Origin: Norana najaformis
Taxonomy: Eukaryota; Annelida; Clitellata; Crassiclitellata; Hormogastridae
DNA: 64,000 nt
Direction: 5' to 3'
Assembly: GCA_964023275.1 (NCBI GenBank)
Contig: OZ029920.1
Coordinates: 2,829,956-2,893,955 of the forward strand
The notes beneath the pieces were generated by a model. That model searched no databases, was not told the DNA's origin, and saw nothing but the letters and a program-made list of their open reading frames with translations. A program made the position numbers and the translations under genes. Within the stretch, counting starts at the first letter, position 1, and the number at the start of each line of letters is the position of its first letter. Positions 54,961-64,000 of this stretch are shown in pieces.

Positions 54961-55054
54961 CGTAGCGAAGTTTCAATGCTTCCATGTGGTGGGAAATCGT
55001 GCCGACGGGACAGCTAGGTTACGTTGCGCGGATAAGCAAAGGGATCTGCGGTAT

Positions 55055-55180
55055 CTTGCGCCCTCTAACGAACAGGGCCTTAAGATAAGTACTGCAACTC
55101 TACACTGTGAGTGGGAAGACGAGAAGGCGTCACTGCCCGCCGAGTCTAAACAGTTGAAGTCGCTTACACTTCGATCTTAG
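55055..55180 (+). repeat. repeat shared with 11035-11168
   Basis: GCGCCCTCTAACGAACAGGG ... GTTGAAGTCGCTTACACTTC. Confidence 0.65.
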
Positions 55181-55194
55181 CAAAGAGGTTGAGA

Positions 55195-55640
55195 AACCTC
55201 AAAGAATTCAGAACTCTTTGGCCAGAGCCATAGCTGTTGCATCAATATATATGAGCATAGGCCGATAACCCCTGTACTTAAATCCTTGCATTGGCTTCCT
55301 ATTAAGCAGAGAATTTGTTTTAAATTGGTGCTTATATTTTACAAACATTGAACTCTGGACAACCATAATACTTAAAATCAGTCCTCACTCCTCAAACGCA
55401 TTATCATTCAACAAGGTCATCTGAATGCCTCTTTCTTATTGTGCCAGAAACTAGAACTGTTCTCGGTTGTTGAGCTTTTTCGGTTGATGGACCAAAATTT
55501 TGGAATTCTCTTTCTGCATCTGTGCGTTATGCCCAGTCTTTTATGTCATTTCATTCTCGACTTAAGACTTACCTTTTCCAGTTGCCTTATCCGCCATAGT
55601 GGACTGATCTTCTGGATATTGGCCTGAACGCGGCTCATAT
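55195..55640 (+). mobile_element. decayed LINE C-terminal fragment
   Basis: Broken frames give RTVLG..RAFSVDGPKFWNS, LSASVRYAQSF and SFHSRLKTYLFQLPYP, the standard C-terminal blocks of L2/CR1-like LINEs; several stops. Confidence 0.7.
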
Positions 55641-55814
55641 TTGAAGCGACATCTGTCGATGTCTTGAGCATTAGACACAGGCGCTCTAGAAGTTTCTAAG
55701 TAATAATAATTTCGCGGTGTTTAAAGTGCCTTTTCTTCGTGGTCTTTAATTTCTATATCAACGTTCGTGGCAGCCACACGATATTACTGAACATTAAATA
55801 CTGCAAATACGTTG

Positions 55815-55960
55815 CTAGGATTAGACACCTTTAAATCGGTTTTGCCGACGTTATATATTTCTCTCTTTCGATAAATATTAAGTTTTCTTCATTTGATAGC
55901 TATTTTTCGGTAGTTGTTGAAAATGCCCACAACTGGTTGGATATGGCAGCCGTAAGATGT
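55815..55960 (-). repeat. C-type unit at the right border of the gene island
   Basis: ATTAGACACCTTTAAATCGG at 55822, GTTATATATTTCTCTCTTTCG, then GCAGCCGTAAGATGTCGCTA. Modular repeats are dense again from here on. Confidence 0.8.
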
Positions 55961-55972
55961 CGCTAAGCAAAG

Positions 55973-55982
55973 NNNNNNNNNN
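55973..55982. other. assembly gap (10 N)
   Basis: Ten N. The right flank, AAAGGCGCTATATTAATGC with TTACATTACA repeats, is a LINE/SINE-type 3' tail, a plausible cause of the failed join. Confidence 0.98.
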
Positions 55983-56045
55983 AAAGGCGCTATATTAATG
56001 CTTGTTACATTACAATATATTACCTTACATTACATTGCATTGCTG
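55983..56045 (+). mobile_element. retroelement 3' tail
   Basis: GGCGCTATATTAATG followed by TTACATTACA-type pentamer repeats; the rest of the element is in or left of the gap. Confidence 0.5.
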
Positions 56046-56229
56046 CACTTGCAGAAGATTTTCTTGCAGCTTCGGCTTCCCAAGAGAAAGAATATTTTCC
56101 GTGTGTGAACTTGTAACAACTGAGCGATGGAAACTCATGCAAAAGAAATTGAAAATGAGTGATTTTAAAATTGAATACACAACTCTTAGAATGAAATTGT
56201 TCGAACTTGGTTGAAGTTGCCACTAGCCA

Positions 56230-56400
56230 CTATACGAAGAAGTATAACTAAAATTATTTTCAAAGAACTGAAATGAGGACTGAAATTATTTAATAAACTG
56301 AAATTAGAATTATAACTTATTTTTTATGAACTGTAATTGGAAGTAGAATTGAATTTCAGAACATCTGAACTGAAATGGAAATAAAATGAAAACTATTTCC
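56230..56400. repeat. ACTGAAATT-rich degenerate tandem
   Basis: (A)ACTGAAAT(T/G) recurs about seven times at irregular 20-45 bp spacing. Confidence 0.6.
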
Positions 56401-56492
56401 TGAAGCAAAATATCAATGATTGTGAGAGACATGGTAGAATCAAAAAACAACGCCCAAGTCACGATCAGAATCAGTGACAAAGGCTCAGATAG

Positions 56493-56601
56493 GTAGTTTC
56501 TCTTAAGCGATGCTGTGTCATAACGAAGATTATTAGCGCGCCCTGCTTCTTTATCCAGGCTTCAAACTGCAACCACTCAACTAGAGGCAGTGGATGAGGT
56601 T
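56493..56601 (+). repeat. B-type module
   Basis: AAGCGATGCTGTGTCATAACG ... CAACCACTCAACTAGAGGCAG. Confidence 0.7.
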
Positions 56602-56699
56602 CCTACAGTTCGATGATATCTTGTGGCAACTAAGGCTAATGCGTTTGTAAGGTAGATTTTTATGACATTTCCAACGTTTAGCTACATAGAGGATTTAAC

Positions 56700-57420
56700 A
56701 ATTCTGAAAGAAGCGATGTAAAGGTGTCTAAAACAAGCCTAATTATTGATTAGTAGCATTGAACGTTTAACGACATCTTACTACAGCCAGGGCAGTTGGC
56801 TTCGACCTTTAACGTTACATAAAACCTTACTTTCCATCAAACCAGCGATTTAGCGAAATATATTATTTATGGATTTGAACAGAAATGATTTAACGATGTG
56901 TAAGCGTAACCAAATACAGCCTAATTAATAGGATCCCGCGTTTAACAACTTATCGCATCCGGGGTCGTTGAAATCGAAGTTACCTTAAGTTTAAAGTCTA
57001 ACCTGAAACTCGTGTTTGAGAAAAAAGGGGCATTTATAACGCCGAAAAGCAAATTTAATGTGTACTCATTTTTTGTTTCTAGGACTTCTTAATGCTGCCA
57101 TGTCGACATCTTACTATAAGCGTGTTTTAATCGTTTTTATTCGTTAAAAGAGGTGAATTATGTTGGAACACACATCCGCTAACGATTTGTTGTAAGAAAA
57201 GTTACGTCGACGTCCTTCGAATATTAGGTTACACTTAGACACCTTTAAATTGGTTTCTACAAAATTATATAATTCATTTTGTTCAATCGCTTTATTGTCA
57301 CGATTTTTGATTATTAGAGTCAATATTAACGGCCAGTGACAGTCGCAAGATGTCACTAAACTTTGTGCTGAGTCAGGAATTAGTAGGCCCTATGTTACTT
57401 CGTGGAGTGGGGAGATCCAA
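56700..57420 (+). repeat. long higher-order repeat copy
   Basis: Two boxes (56718 and 56887), then CGAGGCAT-type GGGGCATTTATAACGCCGAA, TAGGACTTCTTAATGCTGCC, TTATTCGTTAAAAGAGGTGA, ACGATTTGTTGTAAGAAAAG, inverted box CACTTAGACACCTTTAAATT at 57232 and GACAGTCGCAAGATGTCACT. Colinear with 59270-59950. Confidence 0.85.
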
Positions 57421-57515
57421 CCCAGTTCTCTGCCGGAGGGGCAACGTCCTGACGATGTCCTTTACTCAGCACAGGGTTCGTTCCTAACACTGGAGACGAT
57501 CACATGTTGGAACTA

Positions 57516-57897
57516 CACTGTGTCCGGAAAAATTCCAAGGCTTTACGGTAAATATGAAAATAATTAGTAAACATTAATCGATTTTTAAAATTCCAAAAAC
57601 AGTTTAATCCTGAAATATTATTTGCACTATAATTGTTGTTTTGGCGTAAAATTTTATAACAATTTTGTCTTCCTCGCTGAACGCCATTTTTCTAGCAACT
57701 TTCTTTACAAAATACAAAAATTCAAATACGTCACTGTGACGTAATTTTAAACGGGGGCCGTTAATAAATTACAAAGAATTTTGTTGGTAATTATATATTT
57801 CAGGATTAAACTGTTTTTAGAATTTTAAAAATCGATTAATGTTTACTAATTATTTTCATATTTACCGTAAAGCATTGGAATTTTTCCGGACACAGTG
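57516..57897. mobile_element. Tc1/mariner-derived MITE with ~105-bp inverted repeats
   Basis: TA-flanked, 382 bp. The first about 105 bp (CACTGTGTCCGGAAAAATTC ... TTTAATCCTGAAATAT) are repeated inverted at the right end with two or three mismatches. The same left end is found on the 7672-8092 element. The central about 170 bp is unrelated to the transposase. Confidence 0.92.
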
Positions 57898-57907
57898 TAG
57901 TATTAAT

Positions 57908-58018
57908 AGTTCCTGTTTAACGACGCTATGTCATAACGATGATGAACAGCGTCGCCCTCGTCCTTTCTCCAAGTTTAGGACTTACACAAACCGACTAAAA
58001 GCAATGGCAAAGTGTATG
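57908..58018 (+). repeat. B-type module
   Basis: CCTGTTTAACGACGCTATGTC ... CAAACCGACTAAAAGCAATGG; with its right flank (to 58150) colinear with 61160-61400. Confidence 0.75.
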
Positions 58019-58319
58019 TTATAATAACATTATATAATGTTGTATTTATGTTAATATTATATAGCATAGACTTAATTAGTGGTAGTTTTAATTGTTTAAC
58101 GACATCTTATGGATGCCAAGCCGTTTGCGTCAACTTTATAATAGATTAATAGTGGATGTGAAAACAACCGGTAGTAGAAAAGTAAATCGATCGAAGGAAA
58201 ATGTGCGAGCACTTAAGAAAAGTAAAGTAGGGACGGTAGGTAACGTAAGGCCAGGGAACCATAAGATTTTGCGAGTCGGTTAGATATTGAAGCACTTAAT
58301 ATAACGCCTTTTTGGTGCC

Positions 58320-58600
58320 TTACAAAAAAAAAGATGACGCTAGGTGCTGAGTTCTACTTTGGTTAAAAGACATTAGCTTAATATCTCTTCTGCCACTTTT
58401 GAACACGAGCTCAGTTCTTAAACAAAGTTTTGAGAAATCTTCGAGTTTCGTTAAGTTTGCATTTTAAAAAAGAAACTTTTTGAACTCCAGTGGAAGAGAA
58501 GATCGACGTATATAGCTTTCACAGTCACAAGATGTCGACAAACACCCGAAACTACAATGTCCTACTGTTTGACACCTTTAAAAAGCTTATTCTCACTTTA
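58320..58600 (-). repeat. C-type units
   Basis: GAAGATCGACGTATATAGC, CACAGTCACAAGATGTCGAC and TTTGACACCTTTAAAAAGC at 58568. Confidence 0.6.
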
Positions 58601-58615
58601 TAAAGTCGTCGTTTA

Positions 58616-58722
58616 CAACTGCCTTGTTTGGGGGTAGTGCCAGTCCCAAGCCTGGATAAAGGAGGAGGGCGACGGCAACGGCATTTGATGTCATAAGATG
58701 TCGTTAAACTGAGGAACTACTA
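58616..58722 (-). repeat. A-type module
   Basis: Consensus-like; starts directly after the C-type AT block at 58600. Confidence 0.9.
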
Positions 58723-59029
58723 CCACAATGGCTCGATGGCTAAATTGATGTTCTGGTTTAAAACAACATTGTACACGTCAACGGCCTTGGCAGTCATAAG
58801 CTTCGTTAAATAATGTAAACTATTATTAAGACTACTTACATAATTCACGTCAATTCTGATTTTTACAATTTTTACAATTTTAATATAGTAATATCCATTG
58901 AATAACGATACCTTTTGGATGTCGACCTTTCCTTACCTTTTCAACAAATTAACCTTAACCGAAATGTGTGTGATTTTATTTTAAGTGATTCTATGCATAC
59001 TTCCGACATACAAATTTAGTAACCGCGAT

Positions 59030-59160
59030 ATAAATATGTCTAAACAGGGCTCAATATTATTGAAAGAATCGCATGTTTAAAGACATCTTACGGCTGCCAA
59101 GGCCGTTGACTTCGACCTTCGCTATCACATAATACTCTACGATGCAAAACAGTAGCGCTT
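59030..59160 (+). repeat. C-type unit
   Basis: ATAAATATGTCTAAACAGGG, TAAAGACATCTTACGGCTGC, CAAGGCCGTTGACTTCGACC. Confidence 0.75.
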
Positions 59161-59242
59161 AGTAGTTCCTCAGTTTAACGACAGCTTATGGCATCAAAGG
59201 CCGTTGCAGTCGCCCTCCTCCTTTATCCTGGCTTGGGACTGG
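59161..59242 (+). repeat. A-type module, 3' truncated
   Basis: Breaks off after CTTGGGACTGG; the expected CACTACCCCC is replaced by GTGAGGGAACGAAAATGAG, i.e. the next C unit. Confidence 0.85.
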
Positions 59243-59269
59243 TGAGGGAACGAAAATGAGTTATATATA

Positions 59270-59950
59270 GCATTTAATGAAAGCGTTTTAAAGGTGTCTA
59301 AGCGCAACCTAATTTATTATCAGAATCGTGCGTTTAGCGACTTATCGCTATCATGGACGTTGATATCGACCTTATCTTATGTTTTTAGACTAATCGAAAA
59401 CTCGTTATTGCGAGAAACGAGGCATTTATAACGCTGAAGAACCAAATTAAGTGTGTCAAAAATCTAAACATAACCTAATATTATAAGTATTCATTTTGAG
59501 TTTCAAGGACTTCTTAAGTCTGCCGGGGCTGTGACGTCGATCGTGCCTAGCCGTCTTTTTATACATTTAATTCGTTAAAAGAGGTTAATTATAGGGAGTC
59601 CATATTAGATAACGATTTGTTGTAAGATAAGTTAAGGTCGACTCCATCGGCTTTGGCAGCCCTGTTCGATTTTGCCAAACACACCGTACTACGAAAATTA
59701 GGTTACGCTTAGACACCTTTAAGGCATGCTTAACAAGATTATATAATTCTCATTTCGTTCAATGGAATTAAATTTTGAACAATTTGGAGTCGGGTAAGGT
59801 CGATGTTAACGTTTGTGACAGCCGTAAGATGTCAGTAGACACTGTGCAGAATCTGGGAATTGTATGTTTCTTGGTGGAGCGGAGTGACTCTCATAAAAAA
59901 TTACTGCCTCTCGCTGCCCTAGGCATCCCTCTATCGGGTGCCGTATCTTC
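59270..59950 (+). repeat. long higher-order repeat copy
   Basis: GTTTTAAAGGTGTCTAAGCG (59285) ... CGAGGCATTTATAACGCTGA ... CGTCTTTTTATACATTTAAT ... CGATTTGTTGTAAGATAAGT ... GGTTACGCTTAGACACCTTT (59700) ... CAGCCGTAAGATGTCAGTAG. The best preserved copy of the long unit and the most similar to 20880-21500. Confidence 0.87.
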
Positions 59951-60184
59951 CCATTATCACCCGTAGGACTTGCAACCTCACTGACTCATTTGTCATGCAC
60001 TTACTTACGGGGTAAATTTTCGCACCCTTCTCGTCCCACACAGTTAGATTCCGTTCCGTTTTCTGAATTGCAGTTGAAGGGGTGTCAAACGAAAATGGTT
60101 TCTGTTGAGCAACTTTCGTGCAAGAATTCGGATAAGTTTATTTTTCTATTTATTTGAAGTCAAATGTTGTCTTTGTTCTCATCA

Positions 60185-60515
60185 AATCGTAATCGTAATC
60201 CCGAGATTTCAATAAACGCCCAATGCAGCCACGTCACGATTATCACCTAATTCACACGCGCTCAGTCAAAACGTTATCGATAGGCAAAAGAGGTTCGGCT
60301 CCAGGGCAAGATCCAGAAGTCCGGCAGAGAGACAGCGTGTCAGCGACAGTGTTTCGGATTGGAGCGGAAATAGAGATAATATGACAAAGAGGAGTCAGGA
60401 TATGATCTAAAAAAGAGGGGCGTTTTGAGTGAAAGGCCAACGCAGAAATTGCAGACGGTGGAGTATGCTGGGTCAGATAATTTTCGCAGTTAAACCGGGA
60501 TCCAGATGAACGTTT
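60185..60515 (-). mobile_element. L2-like LINE 3' end (GATTAC tail)
   Basis: Left end ATCGTAATCGTAATCCCGAG; minus strand carries the UTR (CCTGGAGCCGAAC, GTTTTGACTGAGCGCGTGTG) and a short coding trace at 60430-60500. Confidence 0.7.
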
Positions 60516-60756
60516 ACGATAATCGTAATATTATCTCGAATGTAGTCACAACATTAACTTGTAGACTTATTACAGGACTCTAAAGGAAGAGCAGATCCAA
60601 TGAAGTGGCAAAATTTCTTGCAAACTGTTGTCATATATATATATATATACAATTTAATTTAAGCAATCTTAAACAATCTGTAAATTGTGTTCTACTTAAA
60701 GACGCTGAATTATCGTGCGAAGAATTGTCCGACCACTCAGATATTAAATATTAGGT

Positions 60757-60985
60757 GTAGTTCCTCAGTTCAAGGACAGTTTATGGCATCAAAGGCCGTT
60801 GCCGTCGCTCTCCTTTATCCAGGCTTGGGATTGGCACTACCCCAAACAAGGCAGTCGCGGAGTTGTATTAGTAGTAGTTCCTCAGTTTAACTACAGCTTA
60901 TGGCATCAAAGGCCGTTGCCGTCGCCCTCCTACTTTATCAAGGCTTGGGACTGCCACTACCCCCAAACAAGGCAGTGGCGGAGTT
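60757..60985 (+). repeat. tandem pair of A-type modules
   Basis: Copies 60757-60864 and 60872-60985; the first lacks CTC in the CCTCCTCC run and one C of CCCCC, the second is near consensus. Confidence 0.92.
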
Positions 60986-61159
60986 ATATTGAACGAGAAT
61001 GAATTATATATAAGTTGGTTACAGATTTTAGAGGTGTCTCTGCGCAACTTAATTTATTTACGTGTCGTCTGTTCTGTTGAATTGTCTGCCATTCAGGAAG
61101 CATTTAGCTGAATAGTCCAAAATGAAACTGAACTCAACTGTAATTTTGCGAAATTTCTT

Positions 61160-61620
61160 ATTCGTTAAGTGTGCAATAACGATGATGACTTTCGTCTTCC
61201 TCCTCTTTCATCCAAGGCTTCGGACTGCCACCACCCGACTGAAGTTTGTGGCGGAATTAATATTCATAATATTACGAAATATTATTTTTATTTATGTTAG
61301 TATTATATAATTCAAAGTTAATTAGTAGTATTTTTAATTGTCTAACTAAATCTTATGGCACCGAAAGCCGATTATGTCTACTTTATAATACACTCACACT
61401 GGTGGAAAGAGATACAGACGAACGAACGAACGAAAAAGAAGGATATGTAGTGTGTGAAAGAACACTTTGAATGTGTCTAATTAGAGCTTAATTATTAATT
61501 AATAGTATCGAATGTTTGATGACATCTTACAGCTTCCAGAGCCGTTGATTTCGACCTTTCCTGAGATAAATAAAGAGTCCTTTTTTCACGATGGACATTA
61601 CCCAAAAGGTAAGCTTATAT
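61160..61620 (+). repeat. B module and colinear right flank
   Basis: ATAACGATGATGACTTTCG, CCACCACCCGACTGAAG, TATTATATAATTCAAAGTTAATTAGTAG, then the box AATGTGTCTAATTAGAGC (61472). Order matches 57908-58150 followed by 56718-56830. Confidence 0.7.
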
Positions 61621-61629
61621 ATAACGCTG

Positions 61630-61960
61630 GATAACAGTGTTTTACCGGTGTCTAAGAGCAATTTAATATTAATATGAATCGACTGTTATACGACTCATGG
61701 CTGCCAGTGTCTCTGATATTGACGGTATCTTTCGTTTTTTTTGGTTTAACATAATATTATTAGAGCTCATTATTAGTTTCTTACGGGTGCCGGGACCGTT
61801 GACATCGACTGTGTTTTATTTTACTCTTATTCGTTAAAATAGATGAATTACAAGGGGGCGATATCCTCTAACGGTTTCTTCTAAGATAAGTTCGACATCA
61901 ACGTCAATCGCAGTCGTGTATGATGTTGCTAAACATGAATATTAAACAACATTTTTGTGA
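61630..61960 (+). repeat. long higher-order repeat copy, shortened
   Basis: ACCGGTGTCTAAGAGC (61646), TTAGTTTCTTACGGGTGCCG, TTATTCGTTAAAATAGATGA, TAACGGTTTCTTCTAAGATA; ends without the inverted box. Confidence 0.75.
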
Positions 61961-61977
61961 TTTTATTTGAAGCGAGA

Positions 61978-62089
61978 AGTAGTTCCTCAGTTTAACGACA
62001 TCTTATGGCATCAAAAACCGTTGCCGTCGCCCTCCTGCTTTATCCAGGCTTGGGACTGGCACTAACCCAAAACAAGGCAGTAACGGTTT
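61978..62089 (+). repeat. A-type module
   Basis: One of the copies with ACATCTTATGGCATC rather than ACAGCTTATGGC; 3' end altered (AACCCAAAACAAGGCAGTAACGG). Confidence 0.88.
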
Positions 62090-62129
62090 AAAGTGATTTC
62101 ATGCAAACTGCGAATGTAAAATTTTGGCA

Positions 62130-62745
62130 ACCGCTATGTAATTGTGTATAAACAGAGCCTAATATTAATTAGTCTCATAGAGTGTTCAACGACATCTTAC
62201 GGCTGAAAGGGCCGTTTACTTCCACCTTACCTTAGATACATAACACTACAATGTACGGTAATATCGAAAATTAGACGAAAATAATTAATTTATAACATGG
62301 ATAAAAATTATTTAAATGTGTGTAAACACAACCTAATATTAATTAAGGGCATCGAATGTTTCTTTAAAGACATCTTACAGTTGACCTCGACATTTCTTAT
62401 CGTTTGACATTCTAAGAGTAGCGTTGGGGGCTGAGATTATCAATTTATTGCAGGGCCTAAAGGGATTTAAAGGTGTGTAAGCACAACACATTAATTACAA
62501 GCCACGAATGTTTGTTTAACGACATCTTGCGGCTGTAAAGTGCCGTTAACTTCGATTTTTCGTCACTTTTGAGACCGTGCGATATAAAATGGCCCGATTA
62601 AGAAAATGATCTAATGATATAGTGTAATAAAAATGATTTAAAAGTGTCTAAGCGTAACCAAATATCAATAATAGAATCCGGCATTAAACGACTTATCGGT
62701 GCCAGGGCTGCTGATATCGACCTTACCTTAGTTTGTTGTCTAGTC
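62130..62745 (+). repeat. run of C-type units
   Basis: Four successive boxes at about 62147, 62318, 62465 and 62637, each followed after 45-60 bp by a GACATCTTACGGCTG- or GACTTATCGG-type core. Spacing is about 150-170 bp, the clearest view of the basic monomer. Confidence 0.8.
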
Positions 62746-62844
62746 TGACGACATCTTATGGCATCAAAGGCCGTTGACGTCGCCCTCCTCCTTTATCCAG
62801 GCTTGGGACTGGCACTACCCCCAAACAAGGCAGTGGCGGAGTTT
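62746..62844 (+). repeat. A-type module
   Basis: Lacks the usual GTAGTTCCTCAGTTTAA start; replaced by GTTGTCTAGTCTGACGAC of a C unit, so the A and C modules are joined at the shared GACGAC/ACGACATCTTATGG point. Confidence 0.88.
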
Positions 62845-62879
62845 GCTTACGATTAAATGAATATGAAACTTATTTATAA

Positions 62880-63900
62880 CGTCAGGTGAAAGTGATTCAA
62901 AGGGGTGTCTAATCGTAACCAAATATTATTAAATAGGTTCGAGGTTCAGCAACTTATCGCTGCCAGAGCCGTTGACATAAACGTTACCTTAGGTTTCTAA
63001 TCTAATTCGACACTCGTGTTTGACAGAAACGAGGCAACTATGGCGTCGAAAAGCAAATTAAAGCTGTGATAGCTCGAAACCTAGTATTAGGGTTCGTTAT
63101 TAGTTTCTAGGACTTACTTGGGCTGCCGAGGACGTTGCCGTCGACCTTCCTTTAATTTACAACAGCCTTATTTACATTTATTTCGTTAAAAAAGGTGAAT
63201 GACAAGGGCCCCATACCCGATTACAATTTGTTTTAAGGTAAGTCTCTAGTTAAACCTTGAGTACAGAAGAAGATTGCGTTCGGCTTCAAAAGGGGACTTT
63301 GAAGTCAGGAGAGTTAACCTACAGTTTGGTAAAAGAATGTTTGAAGTAGCTGGTCCAGCTGAGTGGAACTCTTTACCTGAATCTATTCGAAGATACTCTT
63401 CAATAGATAATTTTAAATTGAAACTTAAGACTCATTTATTCTCTCAGTCCTATAACTAATTATTATGTTATAACGCGTCCTTTGAGTAAGACATTGTTTT
63501 ATTAAGGCGCGTTATAAATATAAGTTGTATTGTATTGTATTGTATAAGTCACAGGAAATATCAAGGGCTTTGCAGCTGTGTACGATGTTGAAAAACACGC
63601 CATACTGCGAATATTAAGTTAATCTTAGACACCTTTAAATCGCTTTAACAATCATATATATAAGACATTTTCGGTAAATCGTTAGATGCGTTTCTTCGGA
63701 TAATTATCTTAGCTACACAAAAGATCTATGCTAACAGCCATGACAGTCGTACGATACTAAACCCTGAATGGGGTGAATGAAGCCCAGTTACATGCCATGA
63801 AACCACCCAACACGACTCCTTCTAATTCGATATAGGCTAAAACTCTACCGTACCCTCCAAGGAAAATTCAGGATTGGCCGATTCCTTAAGGTAGTCAACG
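62880..63900 (+). repeat. long higher-order repeat copy interrupted by a LINE
   Basis: Left half 62880-63244: box GGGGTGTCTAATCGTAACC, CGAGGCAACTATGGCG, TAGTTTCTAGGACTTACTTG, TTTCGTTAAAAAAGGTGAAT, CAATTTGTTTTAAGGTAAGT. Right half from 63545: inverted box TCTTAGACACCTTTAAATCG at 63625, then the GATATAGGCTAAAAC block matching 21530 and the inverse of 4375. Confidence 0.82.
63245..63544 (+). mobile_element. LINE 3' end insertion with TAAGTC duplication
   Basis: Codes FGKRMFEVAGPAEWNSLPES and LKLKTHLFSQSYN before the stop at 63459, then GGCGCGTTATAAATATAAG and a (TTGTA)n tail. TAAGTC at 63239-63244 and 63545-63550 is the likely target-site duplication. 5' truncated; the C-terminal frame is intact. 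Confidence 0.88.
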
Positions 63901-64000
63901 CCGTAAAGCTCTCTTTCAGGATCCATCTCTAACTCTTCTGCGGTCACCGTAAGGGCAGTGTCTGGACCTTCGTTCCTTTACCGGCAACATTCTTTCCCTT

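Overview
This is eukaryotic, almost certainly metazoan nuclear DNA: spliced genes with consensus GT-AG introns, several non-LTR retrotransposon clades, Tc1/mariner-type DNA transposons, tRNA-derived SINEs, and a TRIM-type RING/B-box protein. AT-rich bulk, the mix of LINE remnants and a FAM3/ILEI-like secreted protein suggest an invertebrate, plausibly marine; I cannot name the species. Very little of the 64 kb is host coding sequence. A run of ten N (55973-55982) is an assembly gap.

Layout. Positions 1-38,300 and 55,800-64,000 are packed with an old modular repeat superfamily. Its hallmark is a box, TTTAAAGGTGTCTAAGCGTA, seen about 60 times in both orientations, alternating with modules carrying a GTCGTTAAAC / GTTTAACGAC motif. 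Two compact variants sit in the same landscape: type A (about 112 bp, nearly identical between copies) and type B (about 108 bp, more diverged). Several stretches of 300-700 bp repeat colinearly at distant sites, so the boxes belong to longer higher-order units. Into this background are inserted LINE fragments, a Tc1/mariner remnant and its short derivative with roughly 100-bp inverted ends, a solo LTR, a decayed transposon-like gene with CACTGTGTAAC ends, and very long simple repeats including a perfect (CCCT)137.

The middle, 38.3-55.8 kb, is almost free of the modular repeat and holds the two well supported genes. On the plus strand, three exons (42857-43052, 44591-44836, 45816-46039) join in phase to a secreted 221-residue FAM3/ILEI-domain protein; its introns hold a LINE 3' end and a tRNA-derived SINE. 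On the minus strand, two exons (53294-52184, 51706-50793) join in phase to a 674-residue RING / B-box / coiled-coil / Kelch protein, probably a ubiquitin ligase. Two further minus-strand exon candidates (50070-49970 and 44298-44155) have good splice sites and compatible phase but no recognised domain; one lies inside intron 1 of the FAM3-like gene.

The genes show no sign of working together. The window is best read as a small gene island embedded in an ancient repeat field that has been rearranged by inversion and tandem duplication, with one subfamily (A) amplified or homogenised much more recently than the rest.
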